Source of the DNA: Chitinophagaceae bacterium
Lineage (GTDB): Bacteria; Bacteroidota; Bacteroidia; Chitinophagales; Chitinophagaceae
Direction of reading: 5' to 3'
Length of the DNA stretch: 5,637 nt
NCBI GenBank assembly: GCA_947472635.1
Contig: CANJDY010000194.1
Coordinates: 1 to 5,637 of the forward strand
A program made the position numbers and the translations under genes. Shown here in pieces: positions 1 to 5,637 of the stretch. Numbering within the stretch: the first letter of the stretch is position 1; the number at the start of each line of letters is the position of its first letter. The notes under the pieces were generated by a model, which was not told where the DNA came from, searched no databases, and was given only the letters and a program-made list of their open reading frames with translations.

Positions 1-473
1 ATAAGCCCTTTGCCAGCCTGCACCAACACAGGGGCAGTCCAGGGACCGAGAATATTTTTTGCCTTGGTGAGGTAAATACCGAAGTCAGGGTCAGGGTAAT
101 AAATATAGAATTCACTATTATGAAATCGAATAGCAGGGGCCCACACCCCATTACCATGTTGCACTTTTCGAAAATGATCAATTGGGAATTGCTGATTAAA
201 TGCATGCCCAATAATGGACCAATTCACCAAGTCGTTGGAATGCAAAATTGGTAACCCCGGTGCTGCATTAAAACTAGAGGCAATCAAGTAATAATCATTA
301 CCTACTCGTATCACATCGGGATCACTGTAGTCGGCATGAAGAACAGGATTTTGATAACGCCCATCCCTCATATCCGCAACCCATACCTTCGAAACATAGG
401 GAATGATTTTTTGAGCAGTCGAAACCAACATCATACAAGTACTGACAAATAAAAAACAACCGAAACGTTTCAT
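1..473 (-). CDS. Glycoside hydrolase family 43 enzyme, N-terminal part (cut by left edge)
   Basis: The 157 codons present encode the N-terminal part of a secreted five-bladed beta-propeller glycosidase of the GH43 type (alpha-L-arabinofuranosidase / beta-xylosidase class). A signal peptide (residues 1-20) ends STA, followed by Gln21. The blade-1 motif NPVLHADYSDPDVIRVG (42-58) holds the probable catalytic base Asp51. It is followed by YYLIASSF, the family-typical PGLPILHSNDLVNW (72-85), and VWAPAIRF (110-117) leading to YYPDPD (125-130), which carries the likely pKa-modulating Asp. The catalytic acid Glu lies beyond the edge, so activity cannot be confirmed. The ATG at 473 is the natural start: an in-frame TAA lies 12 bases upstream and no other start intervenes. 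It is the last gene in the transcribed order, 102 bases after the SGNH gene. In a pectin locus, removal of arabinose or xylose side chains is the most likely role, but subfamily and substrate are inferred. Confidence 0.9.
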   Translation of the reverse strand, partial: MKRFGCFLFVSTCMMLVSTAQKIIPYVSKVWVADMRDGRYQNPVLHADYSDPDVIRVGNDYYLIASSFNAAPGLPILHSNDLVNWSIIGHAFNQQFPIDHFRKVQHGNGVWAPAIRFHNSEFYIYYPDPDFGIYLTKAKNILGPWTAPVLVQAGKGL

Positions 474-575
474 AGTATTTACTTATAATTAATCTATTCT
501 TTGACGGGATGCATAGCAATAACCTTGCAGACAAACTGCTCAGAATTCATACTAAAAAACCAAGCAACCTAGTGT

Positions 576-1256
576 TTAGTTAATGCTATTTTGTATAATT
601 TTCCACATTTCGGCCGCTACCAATAAATTCCCCTTTGGATTTAGATGCACCCGATCAGCAGTCAGAATACCTTTTTCCTTATTGGAAGGATTATTACCTT
701 TCAAATAATCTGCAAAAGCTTTACGAAGATCACATAATGGTAATGACAAGTCTTTCGCAATGCCACGAATGACATTACTATAGTAGTTCAGGTCACCGTC
801 CTGCTGGTTAGAATTATCATTTCGCTCACCGATAACAGAAGGGGTGCAAACTATCACTTTGATATTTTTATCCTGCAATTTTTTTATAATGGCGCGGTAA
901 AATTTTTCAAATTTATCGGCATCAGTTCCAGTTCCGGAACCTGCTTTATGCCATACATCATTAATACCCACATAAATGACCACCACATCCGGATGTTGTT
1001 TCATTACATCATCTTCCATTCTTAGATAGAGGTCATACACTTTATTGCCACCAATTCCAGCACCAACCAATTCTATTGAATCAGACAAATGGGATTGTCG
1101 AATGATGCTATCCATTTTTACGATAAAACCATCAGGCTGCACACCTGCCTGTGTAATGGAATCACCAAAAAAAAGTACTTTTAATTTTTTAGTGGGGTGG
1201 GTGAAAGAGAGTAAAATTAATGGGAGAAATAAAGCGATTTTAAATAAATGTTTCAT
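576..1256 (-). CDS. SGNH/GDSL-family esterase, secreted
   Basis: This 226-residue protein is a serine esterase of the SGNH hydrolase fold. All four family blocks are present: block I GDSIT with nucleophile Ser33, block II GAGIGGN with oxyanion Gly70, block III GIND with Asn99, and block V DRVH with Asp201 and His204. The length fits a single-domain member. The N-terminus (MKHLFKIALFLPLILLSFTH) is hydrophobic and suggests export, but it lacks both the Ala-X-Ala/Gln junction seen in neighbouring proteins and a lipobox cysteine, so cleavage is uncertain. No other in-frame start exists between an upstream in-frame TAA and the ATG at 1256, and no Shine-Dalgarno sequence is visible. Context (CE8 pectin methylesterase, GH43) suggests removal of acetyl or similar esters from pectic oligosaccharides. 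The block I sequence GDSIT differs from the GDSTV usual in CE12 rhamnogalacturonan acetylesterases, so I do not assign CE12. The family is certain; the substrate is inferred. Confidence 0.9.
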   Translation of the reverse strand: MKHLFKIALFLPLILLSFTHPTKKLKVLFFGDSITQAGVQPDGFIVKMDSIIRQSHLSDSIELVGAGIGGNKVYDLYLRMEDDVMKQHPDVVVIYVGINDVWHKAGSGTGTDADKFEKFYRAIIKKLQDKNIKVIVCTPSVIGERNDNSNQQDGDLNYYSNVIRGIAKDLSLPLCDLRKAFADYLKGNNPSNKEKGILTADRVHLNPKGNLLVAAEMWKIIQNSIN

Positions 1257-1333
1257 GATGTTTTTATTAAGGGTTTAATTATAAAATTGAATTGTATGCC
1301 AAAAAAATATTGGTTTCGATAAAAAAATATATA

Positions 1334-1380
1334 ACTAATTTTTATACAAATTCGGTCATCCCCGAATGATTAATATTAGT
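1334..1380 (-). promoter_or_regulatory. Nested inverted repeat in the leader of the SGNH gene, possible operator
   Basis: On the minus strand a perfect 6-bp inverted repeat, ATTCGG (1367-1362) and CCGAAT (1355-1350), encloses the spacer GGATGA. A second outer pair, ACTAAT (1380-1375) and ATTAGT (1339-1334), is nearly concentric with it. The element lies about 80-125 bases upstream of the SGNH start codon, in a 189-base spacer long enough to hold a promoter. It could be a transcription-factor site or a structured 5' leader. It has no U tract after the hairpin, so it is not a normal terminator. Short AT-rich repeats arise by chance, so this is tentative. Confidence 0.25.
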
Positions 1381-1386
1381 GTATAG

Positions 1387-1404
1387 GTTTAAATCAGTTT
1401 AAAT
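1387..1404. repeat. Two 8-bp direct repeats with 10-bp period
   Basis: GTTTAAAT occurs at 1387-1394 and again at 1397-1404, separated by CA, so the copies are one helical turn apart. Each contains the palindrome TTTAAA. They lie between the end of the alpha/beta-hydrolase gene and the SGNH gene. The spacing is what a dimeric DNA-binding protein could use, but the sequence is simple and AT-rich and no function is shown. Confidence 0.3.
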
Positions 1405-1445
1405 TCATCTACTACCTTTTATAGCATTGAAACCGATTCTCTATT

Positions 1446-2345
1446 TCATAAACGATTCATCCAATTCTTCAGTCTTTCTATCCAGCTATCATCCGTAGTT
1501 TTATTATTCAACCCAAAACCATGCCCCCCTTTTGGATAAAAGTGCATTTCAGCCAGCACTTTATTTTTTATGCATGCTTGGTAAAACCGAATACTATTTT
1601 CCACTGGAACAGCAGTATCATCCCCTGCATGCACCAAAAATGAGGGTGGCGTATTTTTGGAAACCTGCAATTCATTGCTGTAAAAATTAGTAACACTAGC
1701 TGTAGCCCTAGCACCAATTAAATTATTTCTAGAACCTATATTAGCAATTGAGCTATCAAAGCTAATTACCGGATAAATTAAGATTGCGAAATCTGGCCGA
1801 ACAGAGGTTGTATCTGAATTGCTAGGATCAGCAGCAAAGTTAAAATGAGTAGCAGCGGTGGCAGCCAAATGCCCTCCGGCAGAGAAACCCATGATGCCGA
1901 TTTGATTGGGCTTGATTCCCCATTGAGCTGCATTGGTCCTTATCAAACGAATAGCCTGTTGTGCATCCTGTATAGGAGCAACGCTTCTGTCAACCATCGT
2001 GGTATCATCGGGTAACCGGTATTTTAAAACAAATGCGGTAACCCCCCATTTGTTAAACTCTTGCGCCACCAGGATACCTTCTTTATCAATAGACAAAATA
2101 GCGTATGCTCCACCCGGACAAATAATGACTGCCTTGCCATTGGGTTTTTCAGGAGTAAACACTGTAAGCGAAGGAACACTCACTTTTGCAATTCGAGTTA
2201 CATTTTCCCTAAAGGTTGAGTGTTCCTTGTTAGGAGCCGCAATGGAATTAGGTATTCCATTCGTATAAAGGGGTATTTCTTTGCCAGTTTGAGCAACGGC
2301 TTTTGTAACCATAAAAGCAGAAATTAGAATGAATAAATTTTTCAT
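1446..2345 (-). CDS. Alpha/beta-hydrolase esterase, secreted (acetylesterase-like)
   Basis: This 299-residue protein is an alpha/beta-hydrolase of the type often annotated as acetyl-xylan-esterase-like or dienelactone-hydrolase-like. The signal peptide (residues 1-18) ends AVA, followed by Gln19. The oxyanion-hole region is CPGGAYAIL (76-84), a variant of the HGGG motif. The nucleophile elbow is GFSAGG (153-158) with Ser155. The probable acid is Asp243 in HAGDDTAVP, and the catalytic His is His275 in PKGGHGFG. The catalytic set and length are complete. The start lies 24 bases after the stop of the pectin methylesterase gene, so the two are very likely cotranscribed. No Shine-Dalgarno sequence is visible before the ATG. 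The pairing with CE8 suggests that it removes acetyl groups from pectin while its partner removes methyl esters. This is inference: the family also includes feruloyl and xylan esterases and some peptidases. Confidence 0.9.
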   Translation of the reverse strand: MKNLFILISAFMVTKAVAQTGKEIPLYTNGIPNSIAAPNKEHSTFRENVTRIAKVSVPSLTVFTPEKPNGKAVIICPGGAYAILSIDKEGILVAQEFNKWGVTAFVLKYRLPDDTTMVDRSVAPIQDAQQAIRLIRTNAAQWGIKPNQIGIMGFSAGGHLAATAATHFNFAADPSNSDTTSVRPDFAILIYPVISFDSSIANIGSRNNLIGARATASVTNFYSNELQVSKNTPPSFLVHAGDDTAVPVENSIRFYQACIKNKVLAEMHFYPKGGHGFGLNNKTTDDSWIERLKNWMNRL

Positions 2346-2369
2346 TGTTAAAATTTTTATGAAGTAAAA

Positions 2370-3395
2370 TTATCTTATTTTTTCAGGCCATTCAAAAGTA
2401 TTGATGTGTGAGCCTTGTAGCCAATTGGTTTCATTTGAAACGAAAGGGTATGCATTGGAGAAAATATTTTCCAATGTATATTCTTTGGCTTCATTTTCAG
2501 TAAGCTGTTTTGACCAAACTACGCGCCCCTTTATTCCAGCACCTGCTCCAGTGGAATTAAAATCGGCATAAAATACCGTTTTTTCATTCTCTATATTACC
2601 CCAATTATTCCACCCTTCAGCTGCTATTTGGCGGGGAAGTTCACACCTTATAAAAACAGTTTTAGCCGCCGAGCGCCAAGGCCTACCAAGGTACAGCTTG
2701 CTCACGGATGTGTCAGCAATTATTTTACAATCTAGAAAAACGTAGCCATATTTTTTTCCAGGAGTCGTACTAGCTGCAGTAATATAAGAATTAGCTTTCG
2801 CCCTAATTGTACAGTTTTGAAAAACTGCAGTAGAAGGACCAAAAATAAAATCTGTAGTTCCCTCCAAATAGCAATCCACAAAAAGTTGCCTTGCATTTTC
2901 GCCGGAAGTGAAAATGGTATCTTGGTTACCTAGGAAACGACAATTTTTAAAAACCGCCTTATCCGCATCCACATATAAAGCAAGTGCCTGACCTACTGAA
3001 CCTGCTGAATTTACAAAACTGATATTGACAGCTGTAAAACGATTGCCCGATATCTTTGCAGTAAAGGAGGTAAAAGTGGTAAGCTTTCCTCGGCCGGAAT
3101 AATCATTGAAACTAATAATGGTTTTTTCAACACTTTCTCCTACAAAGGTCACATCCGTATTATTGGCAGGCAATTCAATTTTTTCATTGTAAACACCATT
3201 TTTAATGTATAAGGTAATCGGTGCCAAAGGGTATACGCGCATGGCATCAATGGCATCCTGGATATATTTGTAATCTCCTGTGCCATCCTTAGCAACTGTA
3301 AAAATGTATTTGTACTGCTGCGGATTAGATGTTTGAGCAAAAAGCCCAAAAGTTATCATCAAAAATATCAAAACAAATAATGGATACTTTTTCAT
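2370..3395 (-). CDS. Pectin methylesterase (pectinesterase, CE8), secreted
   Basis: This 341-residue enzyme hydrolyses methyl esters of homogalacturonan, giving free galacturonate units and methanol. After a signal peptide (residues 1-20, ending LFA, then Gln21) comes the right-handed beta-helix domain of family CE8. The family catalytic residues are recognisable: Gln136 in GQALAL, Gln158 and Asp159 in GNQDTIF, Asp182 in GTTDFIFG, and Arg238 with Trp240 in LGRPW. The start of the helix is also typical (TVAKDGTGDYKYIQDAID, 33-50). The ATG at 3395 is preferred because it opens directly into the signal peptide. The frame stays open to a TTG at 3443, but that start would put 16 non-signal residues ahead of the signal peptide. 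It is the first gene after the susD terminator and leads a unit with the alpha/beta-hydrolase gene 24 bases downstream. It is the gene that ties the locus to pectin. An exported, probably periplasmic or surface location is inferred. Confidence 0.95.
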   Translation of the reverse strand: MKKYPLFVLIFLMITFGLFAQTSNPQQYKYIFTVAKDGTGDYKYIQDAIDAMRVYPLAPITLYIKNGVYNEKIELPANNTDVTFVGESVEKTIISFNDYSGRGKLTTFTSFTAKISGNRFTAVNISFVNSAGSVGQALALYVDADKAVFKNCRFLGNQDTIFTSGENARQLFVDCYLEGTTDFIFGPSTAVFQNCTIRAKANSYITAASTTPGKKYGYVFLDCKIIADTSVSKLYLGRPWRSAAKTVFIRCELPRQIAAEGWNNWGNIENEKTVFYADFNSTGAGAGIKGRVVWSKQLTENEAKEYTLENIFSNAYPFVSNETNWLQGSHINTFEWPEKIR

Positions 3396-3440
3396 TACAG
3401 ACAAATTATCTATGAGTAAAAAACGAGCGCTTAACAAAAT

Positions 3441-3466
3441 CAAAATCGGTTATTTTCGGATGACCC
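3441..3466 (-). promoter_or_regulatory. Candidate regulatory segment in the pectin methylesterase leader
   Basis: About 46-71 bases upstream of the CE8 ATG, the minus strand reads GGGTCATCCGAAAATAA followed by CCGATTTTG. It carries two CCGA copies with a 10-base period. Its 3' part, ATAACCGATTTTG, matches ATGACCGAATTTG upstream of the SGNH gene (1359-1347) at 11 of 13 positions in the same orientation. The terminator at 3547-3594 implies that the esterase unit has its own promoter in 3396-3546, so a control site here is plausible. I found no convincing TTTG / TAnnTTTG promoter pair of the Bacteroidota type at normal spacing, and the exact start of transcription is unknown. Confidence 0.25.
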
Positions 3467-3546
3467 AATTAAAAATTAGGGCAGGAAGCATCCCCAAATG
3501 TAGGTAGTTCTGAACAAAAAAAACAAGGGTACTTATTCCATTTTAT

Positions 3547-3594
3547 AAATTAAAAAAGGACAATTTGTAAAAACAAATTGTCCTTTTTTAATTT
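3547..3594 (-). terminator. Intrinsic terminator after susD (21-bp perfect stem)
   Basis: Arms 3547-3567 and 3574-3594 are perfectly complementary over 21 bp around a 6-base loop. The central part, GGACAATTTG paired with CAAATTGTCC, is flanked by an A tract on one side and a T tract on the other. For minus-strand transcription the hairpin starts 18 bases after the SusD stop codon and its 3' arm ends in a run of six T. The symmetry of A and T tracts means that it could also stop plus-strand transcription, but no plus-strand gene is present. It marks the 3' end of the susCD transcript, although partial readthrough into the esterase genes cannot be excluded. Confidence 0.88.
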
Positions 3595-3612
3595 TATTTT
3601 CCTTTTATTTTT

Positions 3613-5637
3613 TTACAATTGAGCGAAACCATATCCGTTGGTAATAAGACCATTAGATTTTGCTATAGTTTCCGAAGTTAAAGGCAATAAATATCTTGGT
3701 GGAACACCGGATGAATAATAGGCATCCGTATAGCCAAGGAAAACGTTGGTAGAATATTGAGCTTCGTTTAATATAATACCTTCTCCCCAATTCTTTTTGG
3801 CATATCCTTGTAAAACCAATGCTGCAGCCTCAGGGCCTGCCGGATCAATATATCTGAATAAACCTTTAATCGCTAGGTTACGATTACCGATAGTAGGTAA
3901 GTAATTATTACTTGCCCATAGGTCGCAGTTACCCCTCCATCCCGGGAAATTAATTGGATAGGATGCGTCAGCTTCTGTACCAGTAAACTGATTGGTAAGC
4001 ATTTTAGCAACACCCAAGTCAGCTACGTTAACTGCCTTTGTATAAATAAATCTGGAAATGGTATTACCATTAGGGAAGGTATAATAACCATTCGCCTTCA
4101 TACCTGCGATCATTGCTATTTGAAGATCGCGTAACGCTTTAATTTTTGCTGGAAATTTACCCGTTCTGATTAAATCATCTCTACGATATCCTTCTCCTGC
4201 AAATTCAAGTTTTCTTTCTTGCTGAATACCTTCTTTCAAAGCATCTCCAGCTAGTGCCGCAATATAGTTGGTTACCTTATTGGTTTGGTTAGCCGTCGAG
4301 AAAGCACGCTTTCTCACTTTAGTTAATTCAGTTTTTGCAGATCCGTCATCTCCTAATTCTGCATATACTTCAGCCAACATTAAAATCACATCTGCCATGC
4401 GCATCTGGGGCCAATTTACACCAGAAGCACGCTGAGCGGCTGTCCATGGAGCAGGCATGCGGCTTTCATCCCATTTATTTCCAACCAATCCACCTAAGTT
4501 TCTTGAACCGGGGGCGAAATCAATCAAGGTTTCAGAGCAAGTGCCAGAATTGGCAGTAACCGTTGTCGTTACATCTCTGCGCATATCTGTACTGTCATAA
4601 TCACCATAATAAAATGATGCATGCATTCGGCTTTGTCCATAAGACTTACAAGGATATGCATTTGCTCCCCCGCCACCGGAAGGTCTACCAAAAGCATAGG
4701 GGCGTTCAGAAAACTGACCCTTTGTTTCTCCAACTTCAAACAAGGACTCGGGACTTGTTACCAAATTCATATTGTACTGGAAATTCATCTGGAAAGGATT
4801 ATTATAAGCTGCTCCACGAGTATCTGTAACGATTAGATAGGCAGTTCCTGAATTGTCAACACAACTCTTTAAATAAGTTTTAGCAATTTCATAATACTTC
4901 TTATAGTCTGATCTGCGAACATATTTAGCATTCCATTTTTCAGTTCCTATTTGAGTAAAAGTAGTAGCATAATCAAAGTTAGTCCTGCGCAATCCATAAC
5001 CTCCAGCAAATAGCGCCATTTTACCAATTAGGCCTTGCACAAAAGTTCTAGAAAACCTCTCTGCATTGATCCCCGACTCCCCAATTCTATACATCATCGG
5101 CTCTACTTTAATAAGATTTTGAATCTCACCATCAAAAATCAGATCCCTTGAAATCAATTTAGCACTATCAGTTTGGCCAGCTGTAGTAATAGATTTTGTA
5201 AAATAAGGGACATCTCCGAAATAACGGATTAGCGTAAAATAAGAGAAGGCACGAAAGGCAGCCGCCTCACCATACAGCTGGGTCCAGTCATTGGCTTTAC
5301 CCGCAGTAATTGCCGCTTTGTATTCCTCTTTCTTAGCCAATGCTTCCATGATGATACTTGACCTATTGGCAATTTTATATAAATTAGCCCAAGCCCCAAC
5401 AGAATTTGCATAATTAATGGAAATTTCTGCAGCATACAGCCCTTCTGGAATATGCCTTGTTTGGGCAGCGTAACTTTCTGGATGAGTCTCCGCATCAGAA
5501 CCCACTGCATCCAAATCATAGAAGAGTCCGTTGTTAGCTCCACGCCACAACTCATAATTACCTATCAGTACTTTAAATGCCTCTCCAGAACTATTGAATA
5601 CAAAGTCTTCATCTACCGAAGAAGGGGATTGAACTTC
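3613..5637 (-). CDS. RagB/SusD-family outer-membrane glycan-binding protein (N-terminus cut by right edge)
   Basis: The 674 residues present encode most of a SusD-like surface lipoprotein, which caps a SusC TonB-dependent transporter and delivers oligosaccharides to it. The frame is open to the last base of the window, so the lipoprotein signal and probably a few tens of residues are missing. Leu30 (TTG at 5550) is internal, not a start. N-terminal SusD signature: GEAAAFRAFSYFTLIRYFGD (123-142) then VPYF, within TPR-like helices. C-terminal SusD/RagB signatures: ADVILMLAEVYAELGD (415-430), VRKRAF (441-446), QQERKLEFAGEGYRRDDLIR (472-491), and the closing PPRYLLPLTSE (646-656). Two features stand out: a Gly-rich loop RPSGGGGANAYP (318-329) and about 150 residues between the DLIR motif and the closing PPRYLLP motif, rich in aromatic residues. 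The protein is longer than the usual 500-550 residues. SusC is expected just upstream, outside the window. Pectin as ligand is inferred from the downstream esterases. Confidence 0.95.
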   Translation of the reverse strand, partial: EVQSPSSVDEDFVFNSSGEAFKVLIGNYELWRGANNGLFYDLDAVGSDAETHPESYAAQTRHIPEGLYAAEISINYANSVGAWANLYKIANRSSIIMEALAKKEEYKAAITAGKANDWTQLYGEAAAFRAFSYFTLIRYFGDVPYFTKSITTAGQTDSAKLISRDLIFDGEIQNLIKVEPMMYRIGESGINAERFSRTFVQGLIGKMALFAGGYGLRRTNFDYATTFTQIGTEKWNAKYVRRSDYKKYYEIAKTYLKSCVDNSGTAYLIVTDTRGAAYNNPFQMNFQYNMNLVTSPESLFEVGETKGQFSERPYAFGRPSGGGGANAYPCKSYGQSRMHASFYYGDYDSTDMRRDVTTTVTANSGTCSETLIDFAPGSRNLGGLVGNKWDESRMPAPWTAAQRASGVNWPQMRMADVILMLAEVYAELGDDGSAKTELTKVRKRAFSTANQTNKVTNYIAALAGDALKEGIQQERKLEFAGEGYRRDDLIRTGKFPAKIKALRDLQIAMIAGMKANGYYTFPNGNTISRFIYTKAVNVADLGVAKMLTNQFTGTEADASYPINFPGWRGNCDLWASNNYLPTIGNRNLAIKGLFRYIDPAGPEAAALVLQGYAKKNWGEGIILNEAQYSTNVFLGYTDAYYSSGVPPRYLLPLTSETIAKSNGLITNGYGFAQL

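Noticed and set aside
322..534. Minus-strand 70-residue open frame spanning the start of the GH43 gene
   Set aside because: It overlaps the GH43 gene in another frame. The GH43 frame has a signal peptide and family motifs; this one has neither.
551..580. Possible terminator hairpin ACTAAA/TTTAGT at the end of the SGNH gene
   Set aside because: The stem is only 6 AT-rich pairs around an 18-base loop and no U tract follows on the minus strand.
1309..1437. Long-range imperfect inverted repeat ATTGGTTTCGAT (1309-1320) and ATTGAAACCGAT (1426-1437)
   Set aside because: It is 12 bp with two mismatches and a span of over 100 bases in AT-rich DNA. There are no target-site duplications or transposase remnants, so it is not evidence for a mobile element.
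1045..2268. Plus-strand open frames at 1045-1278 and 1933-2268
   Set aside because: They lie antisense to the SGNH and alpha/beta-hydrolase genes, whose catalytic motifs are complete; the plus-strand translations show no recognisable domain.
3396..3443. Extended pectin methylesterase start at TTG 3443
   Set aside because: It would place 16 extra residues before a normal signal peptide that begins at the ATG at 3395.
4335..4836. Three overlapping plus-strand open frames inside the susD gene
   Set aside because: They are antisense to a continuous SusD reading frame with clear family signatures; the products are low in plausibility and rich in Cys and His.
5229..5555. Minus-strand 108-residue open frame starting at 5555
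   Set aside because: It is an out-of-frame shadow of the SusD gene, which is open in its own frame through the whole segment to the window edge.
1..5637. CRISPR arrays, tRNA or rRNA genes, insertion sequences, phage or defence genes
   Set aside because: No regularly spaced repeats, RNA-gene landmarks, transposase or phage-like proteins were seen; the window is almost entirely carbohydrate-utilization genes.

Overview
The window looks like a piece of a pectin-targeting polysaccharide utilization locus (PUL) from a Bacteroidota genome. The evidence is a RagB/SusD-type outer-membrane glycan-binding protein, AT-rich DNA, gene starts without a recognisable Shine-Dalgarno sequence, and signal peptides that end in Ala followed by Gln, a habit typical of this phylum. 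The sequence style would fit a Chitinophagaceae- or Sphingobacteriaceae-like lineage, but genus cannot be read from the window.

Every supported gene is on the minus strand, so transcription runs from right to left. In that order: the C-terminal 674 residues of a large SusD-like protein (3613-5637, N-terminus and presumed SusC partner beyond the right edge); a strong intrinsic terminator with a 21-bp perfect stem (3547-3594); a roughly 150-base leader; a family 8 carbohydrate esterase, pectin methylesterase (2370-3395); 24 bases further on, an alpha/beta-hydrolase esterase (1446-2345); a 189-base AT-rich spacer with small inverted and direct repeats; an SGNH/GDSL esterase (576-1256); a 102-base spacer; and the N-terminal 157 codons of a glycoside hydrolase family 43 enzyme (1-473, running off the left edge).

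The genes suggest one job. The SusC/SusD complex would capture and import pectic oligosaccharides. Three secreted esterases of unrelated folds would strip methyl esters (CE8) and probably acyl groups such as acetate (alpha/beta hydrolase and SGNH), and the GH43 enzyme would trim arabinose or xylose side chains. No polysaccharide lyase, GH28 or GH105 gene is present here; such backbone-cleaving enzymes would be expected in the flanking DNA. The only clear pectin-specific marker is the CE8 gene; the other substrate assignments are inferred from context.

I see no RNA gene, CRISPR array, insertion sequence, phage gene or other obviously novel system. The most interesting points are the three-esterase cassette, the terminator separating susD from the enzymes, a motif shared by two leaders, and an extended C-terminal region in the SusD-like protein.
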